From Actinomadura fibrosa (GTDB lineage Bacteria > Actinomycetota > Actinomycetes > Streptosporangiales > Streptosporangiaceae): 47,347 nt of DNA. The stretch spans positions 1-47,347 of the forward strand of contig NZ_CAACUY010000054.1 in assembly GCF_900659615.1 (NCBI RefSeq), in the 5' to 3' direction. This document shows positions 1-8,010 of the stretch, in pieces. Position 1 is the stretch's first letter, and every line of letters begins with the position of its first letter. Made by a program: the position numbers and the translations under genes. The notes beneath the pieces are model-generated. The model had not been told where the DNA came from. It saw only the letters and a program-made list of their open reading frames with translations, and did no database searches.

Positions 1-1
1 C

Positions 2-70
2 GGCGCCGCCGGGCGCCGTCCCGGGCCGCCCGGAGCCGCGCCGCGCCGGACGGCGGGGCCGCGCCGCTAA
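2..70 (+). CDS. possible 3' end of an upstream CDS (partial)
   Basis: An open frame enters from the left edge and ends at a TAA at 68-70. The 22 visible codons end mostly in G or C and encode a Gly/Ala/Pro/Arg-rich tail. This would suit the C-terminus of an actinobacterial protein, but DNA this rich in GC stays open easily in several frames. Nothing identifies the protein, so this is a weak call. Confidence 0.2.
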   Translation, partial: GAAGRRPGPPGAAPRRTAGPRR

Positions 71-676
71 CCACGCCAAAGATCTCCGCACACCGGGGCA
101 TCGCCAAGCCCGGTCGGGCGACGCCCCATGGCAGCGCAAATCATCGGCCCATTCCGGCATTGCCTTGGCCAGGGATTCGGGACGACCGGCAAGACCTCGA
201 CGCGGCATGGATATCGTCGCGTCGAGGTCGCCGGAGGGAGAAACATCAAGGCGAGTTCACCAACCGGGTCGCGCTCTTGCCCGAATGCGGGTTGTAATTG
301 CCCGAGCGCACACCGGGCGGTCGCCGCCCCCGTCCCGCGCCCCCTGCGCCGAATAGCCGCCGAACGCGACGCGAACTGCCGATGTTGGAGGAGATGTACG
401 GACGAACCACCCGCTGCGCGAGCCACCGAACCACCCTCTACCCGCGATCCGAGACCGGACTCCGCCCCGCAACGACCTCGATCACCCCGAAATCGGGAAT
501 TCGTCCTCAGGGTCGGCGTTCTACCGCGATCCACGCCAGAGGGATAACAGGCGCAATACACAGAACTCGCAATGTTCCCTGCTACCCGTTATAGCGGCGG
601 TCTACACGCACTACAGTGGCGTCTTCAGTTCATTGCCGTGCGCCATTTCGTCGCGTCGGCACACGAAGGAGCATCG
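71..676. other. intergenic region with no recognised gene
   Basis: About 600 bases without a convincing gene. Open frames exist on both strands, but they are rich in Cys, Arg and Pro, have no good ribosome binding site and resemble no family I know. Base composition is less GC-rich than the flanking genes. A possible promoter -10 box TACAGT lies at 612-617, about 60 bases before the GTG of the coiled-coil gene. I see no tRNA or named RNA here. Confidence 0.5.
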
Positions 677-2326
677 GTGGAAACGAATCACAACTTCCTG
701 CAGACGGGGGGTCAACCGGTCTCGGATCGGATGCGGGAGTTGCTCGCCCGTGCGGCGCAGGACCACGTCTATGAACAGCGCTCACAGGGTCAGGTCCTGG
801 ACGAGATCCGCCAGCGGCTGGAAGGGATGGAGTGGCTGCTCCGCGAGGTCCGGGAGCGGGAGCTCAGCGGGCTGACCGGGCAGCTCGACAGCGTCCGCGG
901 GCAGGTCGACGACCTGTCCAGCAAGCCCCCGGAGTGGGCCGAGGGGCTGGTGGACCACATCGAGGCGGTCGGCGAGCGGGTCAAGCCCGTCGCCGAGCTG
1001 CCGGCGCTGTGGGCCGACGTCGGCGTCGTCGCGGAGAACGTCGACGAGGGCCTGAACCGCATCCAGTCGGTCCTCGACTCCGCGCAGCAGATTACCGAGG
1101 CCACCCAGCAGGCCTCGCAGCGCATGGAGGAGATGACCAAGCGGCTGGACAAGCTCCAGGGCAGCATGGAGGCCGCGTCCGTCCGCTTCAACCGCCTCGA
1201 CAAGTCGCTGGCGGAGCTCGGCCACCGGTCCGAGCGGCTGGAGCACTCGATCAACGGCGTGACCGCGCGGGTCGACCAGGCGCTCGGCGAGATGGCCGAG
1301 CGGATGGAGCAGGGCCTGGAGGCGGTCACCGGCCGCGTCGAGGGCGTCGGCGGGCGGCTGGACGGCCTGGACGGGCGGCTCGACGGCGTCGACGGCAGGC
1401 TGGAGGGCCTGTCGGGCAAGATGGAGGGGCTCGACGGCCGCTTCGAGAGCATCGACGGGCGCCTCGACGGCGTGGGCGAGCGCATCGGGCGGCTCCCGGC
1501 CACGCTGGAGATCGGCGAGCTGCACCGCCTGCTGGCGGACCTCGCGCAGCGCCCGACGCTGGACCACAGCGACCGGTTCGACGCGCTGGAGAAGCACCTC
1601 GCCGACGCGGTCGACCCGCTGATCGAGGAGCTGCGCGCCCGGCCCGACCGGGACGAGGTCAGGGCGACCATGTCCCAGATCGCGGAGACGGCCTACAGCG
1701 ACGTCGCCAAGCGGATGGACGAGTTCTCCCGCCGGTTCGAGGACGTCCACGAGGACGTCCGCAAGCGGATCGAGGGGATCCACGAGGAGGTCGCGAAGAA
1801 GGTCGACGGCGCCCTGGAGGAGTTCACCACCCAGGTCGACATCGTGTCGCGGCGCGTGGAGTCGGTGCACTCCGACGTGACCAAGCAGGTCGAGTCGGTG
1901 CACAACGAGGTGGCCCGGCAGGTCAGCGGGGTGCACGACGACTTCGGCAAGCGCATCGGCGACATCCACGAGGACGTCACCCGCCAGGTCGGCAGCATCC
2001 AGGAGACCGTGGCGAAGCAGGTCGGCAACATGTCGGAGGACGTCGCCCGGCAGGTCGGCGGCGTCCAGGAGGAGTTCGCGCGCCGCGTGGAGAGCGTGCA
2101 GGACGAGGTGGGCCGCCGCGCCGAGGCGGCGCAGGCGGAGTTCGGCAAGCGTTTCGCCGACGTGCAGGACGGCATCGGCCGGCGCGTCGACGGGGTCCAC
2201 GACGACGTCTCCAAGCAGGTCAACGCGGTGCACGAGGACGTGCTCAAGCGGCTGTCCACGCTGGAGGAGACGATGCTCGCCCTGGCCGAGGCGCTGCTGC
2301 GCCCCCGCCGGGACGGCAAGGACTGA
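677..2326 (+). CDS. long coiled-coil protein with 7- and 11-residue repeats
   Basis: Encodes about 549 residues with no signal peptide or membrane segment, so probably cytoplasmic. GTG 677 is chosen because AAGGAG (666-671) lies 5 bases upstream; an upstream in-frame start at 572 lacks such a site. Residues 219-274 are eight 7-residue units of the type GRLDGLD. Residues 356-527 are fifteen 11-residue units of the type GVHDDVSKQVN, interrupted once by a 7-residue unit. The rest is also heptad-like and charged. This pattern predicts a very long helical rod, left-handed and then nearly straight or right-handed. A structural, scaffold or polarity role is possible, but no family or function is recognised. 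A strong terminator follows directly. Confidence 0.8.
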   Translation: METNHNFLQTGGQPVSDRMRELLARAAQDHVYEQRSQGQVLDEIRQRLEGMEWLLREVRERELSGLTGQLDSVRGQVDDLSSKPPEWAEGLVDHIEAVGERVKPVAELPALWADVGVVAENVDEGLNRIQSVLDSAQQITEATQQASQRMEEMTKRLDKLQGSMEAASVRFNRLDKSLAELGHRSERLEHSINGVTARVDQALGEMAERMEQGLEAVTGRVEGVGGRLDGLDGRLDGVDGRLEGLSGKMEGLDGRFESIDGRLDGVGERIGRLPATLEIGELHRLLADLAQRPTLDHSDRFDALEKHLADAVDPLIEELRARPDRDEVRATMSQIAETAYSDVAKRMDEFSRRFEDVHEDVRKRIEGIHEEVAKKVDGALEEFTTQVDIVSRRVESVHSDVTKQVESVHNEVARQVSGVHDDFGKRIGDIHEDVTRQVGSIQETVAKQVGNMSEDVARQVGGVQEEFARRVESVQDEVGRRAEAAQAEFGKRFADVQDGIGRRVDGVHDDVSKQVNAVHEDVLKRLSTLEETMLALAEALLRPRRDGKD

Positions 2327-2341
2327 CGGACCGGGAACGCC

Positions 2342-2367
2342 GGGTGGGGCCCACGCGGGCCCCACCC
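2342..2367 (+). terminator. terminator of the coiled-coil gene
   Basis: A perfect 11-bp stem (GGGTGGGGCCC / GGGCCCCACCC) with a 4-base loop lies 15 bases after the stop codon. It has no long T tract, as is common in high-GC actinomycetes. Confidence 0.8.
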
Positions 2368-2541
2368 TTCGCGTTCCGGGGCCCGTCCGGCGGCGTCCCG
2401 ATACCGCACGGAATCCGCGAAGTTTGTCCGGCAATAGACCGTGACGACCAGAGAGCCTTCCCCAAGACACGGCGATGACGTGCACTTTGTTACGTTCCGT
2501 CTTCGCAAAATCACTCCCAATACCCATCGGAATCCGTTTTC

Positions 2542-3597
2542 ATGGATCTCGTGACGCACACAACGGCTCCCGGCCTGCCGACCGGCGCCCCGCCCAGCCA
2601 CGCCACCCTGCGGTGGGTCGAGGCATGCCTGGGCGAGGGCTCGGAGGTGCGCATGGTGCGGCCGCTGGCGGGCGGCTCCGCGCACAGCAACCACGCGCTC
2701 CTGGTCGAGAGCCGCTCGGGCAGCGCCCACCGGCTCGTCCTGCGCCGCTGGACGGTCCGCGACACCGGCCCCGGCCCGCTCTCCGGCCCGCTGTCCGGCC
2801 TGGGCCCGGGCTCCGGCCCGAACTCCGGTTCCGGGCTCGGCGCGGGCCTGGGCACCGGCTCTGGCCTGGGCGCCGGCGCGGCCGCCCGCCGCTCGTTCGT
2901 GGACGGCGAGTTCTCGCCCGAGCGCGAGATCGCCGCGCTGGCCCTGCTCGCCGGATGCGAGATCCCGACCCCGTCGCTCGTCGCCGCCGACCCGGCCGGC
3001 GCCTACTGCGACGTCCCCGCGCTGCTGATCACCCGGCTGGTCGGCCATCCGCCCCGGCCCGCCCCCGACGACCTGCCCGAGTACCTCATCCAGCTCGCCG
3101 CGGCGCTGCTGTCGGTGCACGCGCTGAACGGCGCGGCCACGATGCCGCCGTACGTCCCCGGCAACCGGCTCGACCTGCGGCTCCCGCCCAAGCACGCGCT
3201 GCGCCCCGAGCTGTGGGAGCGCGCGTTCGAGGTCGCCGCGGGCCCGCCGCCGGCGGCGCCCGCCCGGTTCATCCACCGCGACTACCACCCCGACAACACG
3301 CTCTGGTCGTACGGGAAGCTCACGGGCATCGTCGACTGGTCGGACGCCTCGTCCGGCCCCGTCGCGATCGACATCGCGTCGATGCGGCGCGGCCTCGCCG
3401 TCCGGTACGGGCGGTCCGTCGCCGACCGGTTCCTCGCGGCCTTCGACCAGGTGTCGGGCGGCTACCCGCACGACCCCTACTGGGACGTCCGCTGCCTGCT
3501 CGACCTGCTGCCCGAGGACGACGGCCGCCTCCTCGACGAGGCGGAGGTCCCGCTCCTGGAGGACTACCTCGCCGCGCTGCTCGCCGAGATCAACTGA
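2542..3597 (+). CDS. aminoglycoside phosphotransferase-fold kinase (APH family)
   Basis: A 351-residue protein kinase-like small-molecule kinase. The catalytic loop HRDYHPDN is at residues 245-252, with catalytic Asp247 and Asn252. The metal-binding Asp265 is in IVDW. Family members phosphorylate antibiotics, sugars, choline or other small molecules; the substrate here cannot be told and resistance should not be assumed. Between the N-lobe strand ending near residue 70 and the helix beginning near residue 118 there is an insert of about 40 residues made almost only of Gly, Ser, Pro, Leu and Ala. No clear ribosome binding site precedes ATG 2542, and GTG 2551 is an alternative start. The gene converges on tsaD with a 22-base gap and no obvious terminator. 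Confidence 0.85.
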   Translation: MDLVTHTTAPGLPTGAPPSHATLRWVEACLGEGSEVRMVRPLAGGSAHSNHALLVESRSGSAHRLVLRRWTVRDTGPGPLSGPLSGLGPGSGPNSGSGLGAGLGTGSGLGAGAAARRSFVDGEFSPEREIAALALLAGCEIPTPSLVAADPAGAYCDVPALLITRLVGHPPRPAPDDLPEYLIQLAAALLSVHALNGAATMPPYVPGNRLDLRLPPKHALRPELWERAFEVAAGPPPAAPARFIHRDYHPDNTLWSYGKLTGIVDWSDASSGPVAIDIASMRRGLAVRYGRSVADRFLAAFDQVSGGYPHDPYWDVRCLLDLLPEDDGRLLDEAEVPLLEDYLAALLAEIN

Positions 3598-3619
3598 CAG
3601 TCCGGCGCGGCGCGGCGGC

Positions 3620-4657
3620 TCAGAGCGTGACGGCCTCGACCGGCAGGCTGGAGTCGGCCGGCACCTCCAGGTCGGACGGCGCGAGCCCCGACGCGACCAG
3701 CTCCGCACCGAGCGCGGCGACCATCGCGCCGTTGTCGGTGCACAGCTTCGGGCGCGGCACCCGCAGCCGCACCCCGGCCCGCTCGCAGCGCTCCGCCGCG
3801 AGCGCCCGCAGCCGCGAGTTCGCCGCGACGCCGCCGCCGATCAGCAGGTCCCGGACGCCGTTGTCCTTGCACACCGCGAGCGCCTTCTGGGTGAGGACGT
3901 CCACGACGGCCTCCTGGAAGGACGCCGCGACGTCCGCGACCGGGACGGGCTCCCCGGCCCGCTCCCTGGCCTCCACCCAGCGCGCCACGGCCGTCTTCAG
4001 GCCGGAGAACGAGAAGTCGTAGGTGCCGTCGCTGTACTTGCCGCGCGGGAACGCGATCGCGGCGGGATCGCCCTCGCGCGCCATCCGGTCGATCACCGGC
4101 CCGCCGGGGAAGCCGAGGTCCAGGACCCGCGCGACCTTGTCGAACGCCTCGCCCGCCGCGTCGTCCACGGTGCTGCCGAGCGGCCGGACGTCGCCCGCCA
4201 CGTCCGGAACCAGCAGCAGCGACGAGTGGCCGCCCGACACGAGCAGCGCCACGCACGGCTTCGGCAGCGGCCCGTGCTCCAGCTGGTCGACGCAGACGTG
4301 CGCGGCGAGGTGGTTGACGCCGTACAGCGGCTTGCCGAGCGACAGCGCGTACGCCTTCGCGGCCGCCACGCCGACCATCAGCGCGCCCGGCAGCCCCGGC
4401 CCCGCGGTGACCGCGAACGCGTCCACGTCGGTGAGCGACACGCCCGCGTCGGCGAGGGCGCGCTCCACGGTCGGCGTCATCGCCTCCAGGTGGGCGCGCG
4501 ACGCCACCTCGGGCACGACGCCGCCGAACCGGGCGTGCTGCTCGACGCTGGACGCGATCGTGTCGGCCAGCAGCGTGTGCCCCCGGACGATGCCGACGCC
4601 CGTCTCGTCGCACGAGGTCTCGATGCCGAGCACCAGCGGCTCGGAGTCGCGGATCAC
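3620..4657 (-). CDS. tsaD: tRNA N6-adenosine threonylcarbamoyltransferase TsaD
   Basis: A 345-residue Kae1/TsaD protein of the ASKHA fold. It transfers threonylcarbamoyl from threonylcarbamoyl-AMP to A37 of ANN-decoding tRNAs to make t6A. The N-terminal GIETSCDETG motif and the metal-binding NHLAAH (His116, His120) are present, as is GGGVAANSRLR near the C-terminus. Length is normal for the family. The start overlaps the rimI stop by 4 bases (ATGA), so the two are translationally coupled. It is the last gene of tsaB-rimI-tsaD, and tsaE lies about 3 kb upstream on the same strand. Confidence 0.97.
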   Translation of the reverse strand: MIRDSEPLVLGIETSCDETGVGIVRGHTLLADTIASSVEQHARFGGVVPEVASRAHLEAMTPTVERALADAGVSLTDVDAFAVTAGPGLPGALMVGVAAAKAYALSLGKPLYGVNHLAAHVCVDQLEHGPLPKPCVALLVSGGHSSLLLVPDVAGDVRPLGSTVDDAAGEAFDKVARVLDLGFPGGPVIDRMAREGDPAAIAFPRGKYSDGTYDFSFSGLKTAVARWVEARERAGEPVPVADVAASFQEAVVDVLTQKALAVCKDNGVRDLLIGGGVAANSRLRALAAERCERAGVRLRVPRPKLCTDNGAMVAALGAELVASGLAPSDLEVPADSSLPVEAVTL

Positions 4658-5145
4658 GGTTCCTCCCTGCTGAAGCCCACGGGGCGGCGGCGCAGCACGC
4701 GGCGCATCACGACCGCGTCCACGTTCGAGGGCTGGTAGTAGCGCTTGCGGACGCCGACGCGCCCGAACCCGAACCGCTCGTAGAGCCGCCGGGCGGGATC
4801 GTTGTCGGCGCGGACCTCCAGGAACACGGCCTCGCTGCCGCGCCGCGCCGCCTCGTCCATCAGCTCGGTCAGCAGCGCGGTGCCGATGCCCGCGCCGCGC
4901 ATGTCCGCGCGGACCCCGATGGTCTGCACGTCGGCCTGGTCGCCCGCCGCCGCGAGGCCCGCGTAGCCGACGATCTCGCCGGGCGGCGCCTCGGCGACGA
5001 CGTAGTGCCGGGTGCGGGGCTGGTCGGCGAGCTCCTCGCGGAGCATCTCCTCGCTCCAGGCGTCCTCGGGGAACAGCAGCCGCTCCAGCCGGTGGACGGC
5101 GGGCAGGTCGTCGCCCGTCATGGCCCGCAGGACGACGTCGCTCAC
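4654..5145 (-). CDS. rimI: ribosomal protein S18-alanine N-acetyltransferase RimI
   Basis: A 163-residue GNAT acetyltransferase. The acetyl-CoA loop is seen in the RGAGIGTALL segment, and the usual C-terminal NDPARRLYERFGF region is present. RimI acetylates the N-terminal Ala of ribosomal protein S18 and in actinobacteria may act on other N-termini. It sits between tsaB and tsaD with 4-base overlaps on both sides, the common bacterial arrangement. The identification rests on fold plus context, because GNAT proteins are hard to tell apart by sequence alone. Confidence 0.92.
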   Translation of the reverse strand: MSDVVLRAMTGDDLPAVHRLERLLFPEDAWSEEMLREELADQPRTRHYVVAEAPPGEIVGYAGLAAAGDQADVQTIGVRADMRGAGIGTALLTELMDEAARRGSEAVFLEVRADNDPARRLYERFGFGRVGVRKRYYQPSNVDAVVMRRVLRRRPVGFSREEP

Positions 5146-5822
5146 GCCGGGGTCACCTTCTTGCGGGGACCGGGCTCCTTGGCGTCGGGCCTGCGCAGGT
5201 ACAGCGGTTCCGGCGGCAGCAGCTCAGGGCCCCGCTCGCCCGACAGGCGCGTCACGGCCAGCTCGGCGAGGGCGGTGGCCGTGGGCAGCAGCGGCTCGTG
5301 GTCCGTCCCGCCGAGGACGCTCGCGTACAGGGCCGCGCCCTCGCCCACGACCGGCAGGCCGTCGGGCGCCCCCTCCAGGACGTCGGACGCCGGGCCGACG
5401 GCGGGCTCGGTGGCGCGCACGCCGTACGAGTCGTACCGCGCCCAGTAGACCTCTTTGCGGCGGGCGTCGGTGGCCACGGCGAACGGCTCGTCCCTGCCGG
5501 ACGCCCACGCGATGGCGTCCAGCGTGCAGACGCCGTGCACCGGGACGCTGAGCGCCTCCCCCATGGCGCGGGCGGTGACCAGGCCCACCCGCAGGCCGGT
5601 GTACGGGCCGGGCCCCACCCCCACGACGATGGTGCTGAGGTCGGCCGGCGCCGCGCCCGCGTCCGCCAGCACCCGCGCGATGGACGGCGTGAGCAGCTCC
5701 GTGTGGCGGCGCCGGTCCACGGCCTCGGCCGCGCCGCGGCGCAGCGCGCCCTCACCGGGGACCCACTCGTACAGCGCCACGGTGATCGCGGCGGTCGCGG
5801 TGTCGAAAGCCAAGACCAGCAC
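5142..5822 (-). CDS. tsaB: t6A biosynthesis protein TsaB
   Basis: A 226-residue ASKHA-fold partner of TsaD, needed for the t6A threonylcarbamoyl transfer complex (TsaB-TsaD-TsaE). It starts with the typical LAFDTAT segment and contains VGVGPGPYTGLRVG. The start is GTG 5822. A TAGGCT box at 5831-5836 lies 8 bases upstream and no ribosome binding site is seen, so the message may begin at or very near the start codon. It is the first gene of the tsaB-rimI-tsaD operon and overlaps rimI by 4 bases. Confidence 0.95.
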   Translation of the reverse strand: MLVLAFDTATAAITVALYEWVPGEGALRRGAAEAVDRRRHTELLTPSIARVLADAGAAPADLSTIVVGVGPGPYTGLRVGLVTARAMGEALSVPVHGVCTLDAIAWASGRDEPFAVATDARRKEVYWARYDSYGVRATEPAVGPASDVLEGAPDGLPVVGEGAALYASVLGGTDHEPLLPTATALAELAVTRLSGERGPELLPPEPLYLRRPDAKEPGPRKKVTPA

Positions 5823-5830
5823 GGGCTGAA

Positions 5831-5836
5831 AGCCTA
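5831..5836 (-). promoter_or_regulatory. -10 box of the tsaB operon, probably leaderless
   Basis: On the minus strand TAGGCT is followed by 8 bases and then the GTG of tsaB. A weak CTGAAG lies 17 bases upstream as a possible -35. Confidence 0.5.
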
Positions 5837-5850
5837 GTGCAGGCGCGGGG

Positions 5851-5866
5851 CTGCTTCAGGAAGCAG
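5851..5866 (-). terminator. hairpin between the Gly/Tyr-rich gene and tsaB
   Basis: A perfect 7-bp stem (CTGCTTC / GAAGCAG) with a 2-base loop lies about 50 bases after the stop of the Gly/Tyr-rich gene. It could end that transcript. It overlaps the putative -35 region of tsaB. Confidence 0.45.
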
Positions 5867-5914
5867 GGCGTGTCCCGGCCCCGCCCGACCCGTCGCGCGG
5901 CGCCCGGACTCCCC

Positions 5915-7360
5915 TCAGGACTCGGCCAGGCGCTGCAGGACGGTCTTGCCCACCTCGATGGCACCGTCCACCGCGTCCCCCGAGGCGAGCGGGTCGCCCT
6001 TGTTGGAGCCCGAGTAGTGGATCGTCACCAGCACGTTGACGGACCGGATGTTCGCGATCGCCTCGCCCGACCCCTGCCCCTTGTCGACGCTGTAGACGGC
6101 GTAGCCCTCGTCGCCGATGCCGTCGATCTGCTTCTTCTCCGTCAGCTCCTGGCCCGCCAGCAGCGCCTTCCCGGACTCGTCGTCCTTGCGCTCGGCGCCG
6201 AACGCGCCGCGCGCGGCATCGGTCGGCGACTGCGCGCCCGTCCCCGCGATCGCGCGGAGCTCCACCGTGAGCTGGCGCTTGCGGTCGCCCGCGTAGGCGC
6301 CCCAGACGCACTGGTTCTGCCGGTCGCTGCTCTGGTAGTTGTCGGCCTGGTTGCGCTCGGCGTCGGGCGCGAGCCGCCCGGCGAGGTCGTCGGGGACCAG
6401 CGTGCAGGCGTCCGGGACGAGGGACCGCTCGCCCTTCGACATCGGCGAGCTCTCGGCGGCGCCGCTGCCGACCGCCTGCCCGGCGTCCCGCCTGCCGCTC
6501 GCGCCGACCCCGCTCATGATCGCGACCGCGGCCAGCACGCAGGCGGCGACGCCCGCGGCCACCCCGGCGAGCGTGATCGCCACCTTGCGGCCGGCGCGCC
6601 GCTCGCGGACCACGCGATGGCTGCCGGTACCGGCCCGGTAGTTGCCGCTGGACGACCGGTAGCCGCCGCTGCTCGTCCGGTACCCGCCGCTGGGCGTCGC
6701 GTACCCGCCCGTGTCGCTCTGCGGGGCGCCTCTGCTCGCGGGACGTCCCGGCTGCGTCGGATGCGGCCCGTACTCGCGATCGCTCATCCCGAACCCGCCG
6801 CTGGACGCGCCGTACCCGCCGCCCCCGGCACCCGAGCCGCCACCCTGCCCGCCGTACCGCCCACTCCCCGCCCCATAACCCCCGCTACCCGCGCCATAGC
6901 CCCCACTACCGGCGCCGTACGCACTGCCTCCAGCACCGCCGGAGCCGCCGCTCCCCGCGCCGTACGGGCCGCTCCCCGCGCCGTACGCGCTGCCCCCGGC
7001 GCTAGAGCCACCGCCCTGCGCGCTGTACCCGCCGCTCTCCCCGGTGTACGCGCCGCCTTCAGCTCCGGGGCCGCCGCTTCCTGTGCTGTAGCCGCCGGTC
7101 TCCGCGCCGTACGGGCCGCTCCCCGCGCTGTACGCGCTGCCTCCGGTGGTGGCCGGGCCGCCCTGCGTGCCGTACGGGCCGGTCTCCGCGCCATACGCGC
7201 CGCTCTCGGCGGCGTACGGGTCGCTCGTGCCGTACGGCCCGCCGGCCGTGCCGTATTCGCCGCCGCCCGCGCGGTAGCCGCCGCCTGCCGCTCCCTGGCC
7301 ACCGCCCGAACCGCGGTAGTCGTCCGTGCGGCGATCACCGCTGCGATGGCTACCACTCAC
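5915..7360 (-). CDS. Gly/Tyr-rich repeat membrane protein with DUF3558-like outer domain
   Basis: About 481 residues in three parts. Residues 1-250 are low-complexity Gly, Tyr, Ser and Ala, built from imperfect 7-residue units such as GGYGAGS and GPYGAET. A basic stretch (RERRAGRK) and one membrane segment follow at about 259-283, giving N-in/C-out topology. The outer part (from about 310) begins DACTLVPDDLAG and contains QCVWGAY, resembling the DUF3558 fold of actinobacterial exported proteins; the two Cys may pair. GTG 7360 is chosen for an upstream GGGAG; GTG 7399 is an alternative. It lies alone between tsaE and tsaB, on the same strand. Function is unknown. Confidence 0.75.
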   Translation of the reverse strand: MSGSHRSGDRRTDDYRGSGGGQGAAGGGYRAGGGEYGTAGGPYGTSDPYAAESGAYGAETGPYGTQGGPATTGGSAYSAGSGPYGAETGGYSTGSGGPGAEGGAYTGESGGYSAQGGGSSAGGSAYGAGSGPYGAGSGGSGGAGGSAYGAGSGGYGAGSGGYGAGSGRYGGQGGGSGAGGGGYGASSGGFGMSDREYGPHPTQPGRPASRGAPQSDTGGYATPSGGYRTSSGGYRSSSGNYRAGTGSHRVVRERRAGRKVAITLAGVAAGVAACVLAAVAIMSGVGASGRRDAGQAVGSGAAESSPMSKGERSLVPDACTLVPDDLAGRLAPDAERNQADNYQSSDRQNQCVWGAYAGDRKRQLTVELRAIAGTGAQSPTDAARGAFGAERKDDESGKALLAGQELTEKKQIDGIGDEGYAVYSVDKGQGSGEAIANIRSVNVLVTIHYSGSNKGDPLASGDAVDGAIEVGKTVLQRLAES

Positions 7361-7424
7361 CGGATCCCACTCCCGCTGCGAGCAAATCTGATATGTCACG
7401 AAGGTGAGGTTCGTTCCGGCAAAG

Positions 7425-7450
7425 AGTACGACATGTCAGTACGAACTGAC
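7425..7450 (-). promoter_or_regulatory. overlapping palindromes upstream of the Gly/Tyr-rich gene
   Basis: GACATGTC (7430-7437) is a perfect 8-base palindrome. It overlaps a perfect inverted repeat GTCAGT-ACGA-ACTGAC (7435-7450). AGTACGA occurs twice, at 7425 and 7438. A possible -10 box TACTCT lies on the minus strand at 7423-7428. The arrangement looks like a repressor site over a promoter, but this is inference. Confidence 0.4.
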
Positions 7451-7539
7451 CTCCCCTGGAGTTGCAAAAAACTCAGAAGAACCCGCTCGTTTCTCAGGAG
7501 CGGTCGAATCGGGGCGTCCGCGGCGGGCGCCCGATGGGC

Positions 7540-8010
7540 TCAGCCGAGATCGAGCCGCAGGTCGGCCCAGCGATCACCGACCGGTTCGATCCTTACCGCG
7601 CGCTCCTCGCCGGGACCGTTCCCGCGCGAAATGATCACTTCCAGCCGGTCCTCGGCGAGGCCCTCCGCGAGCCCTTCTCCCCATTCCACGATCGTGACCG
7701 ATTCGGCGACGGACGCGTCGAGATCGAGGTCGTCCAGCTCCGCGAAACCGCCCAGCCGGTAGGCGTCCACGTGCACCAGCGGGGGGCCGCCGGCCAGCGA
7801 CGGGTGGACCCGCGCGATGACGAAGGTGGGCGAGGTGACGGGTCCCCGGATCTTGAGGCCCTCCCCGATCCCCTGCGTGAGCGTCGTCTTGCCCGCGCCC
7901 AGCTCGCCGGTCAGGACGACCAGGTCGCCGGCCCGGAGCCGGGCGGCCAGCCGCAGCCCGAGCTCCCGCATGTCCGCGGCGGTGGGCACGGTCAGGGTGA
8001 TGGCGTTCAC
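7540..8010 (-). CDS. tsaE: tRNA threonylcarbamoyladenosine biosynthesis ATPase TsaE
   Basis: A 156-residue P-loop ATPase of the TsaE (YjeE) family that drives turnover of the TsaB-TsaD complex in t6A synthesis. Walker A GELGAGKT is at residues 35-42. The family segments TSPTFV, HVDAYRL and IVEWGE are all present. The GTG start at 8010 overlaps the TGA of the upstream hydrolase by 4 bases (GTGA), with AGGAGG about 10 bases before it. It is the last gene of the alr-hydrolase-tsaE run. The other t6A genes follow after the Gly/Tyr-rich gene. Confidence 0.95.
   Translation of the reverse strand: MNAITLTVPTAADMRELGLRLAARLRAGDLVVLTGELGAGKTTLTQGIGEGLKIRGPVTSPTFVIARVHPSLAGGPPLVHVDAYRLGGFAELDDLDLDASVAESVTIVEWGEGLAEGLAEDRLEVIISRGNGPGEERAVRIEPVGDRWADLRLDLG

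Noticed and set aside
67..561. Open frame on the minus strand at the left edge
   Set aside because: Rich in Cys and Arg, no family resemblance, no good start site.
782..2527. A 581-codon open frame on the minus strand opposite the coiled-coil gene
   Set aside because: It mirrors the repeats of the real gene (Leu/Asp/Val/His-rich), has no ribosome binding site and exists because GC-rich repeats lack stop codons on the opposite strand.
2542..3597. Calling the APH-family kinase an antibiotic resistance gene
   Set aside because: Only the general kinase motifs are seen; substrates in this family are diverse, and the gene lies among housekeeping genes.
3564..4613. Long Arg/Gly-rich frame overlapping tsaD on the same strand
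   Set aside because: It is a shifted reading of tsaD, which is conserved from start to end.
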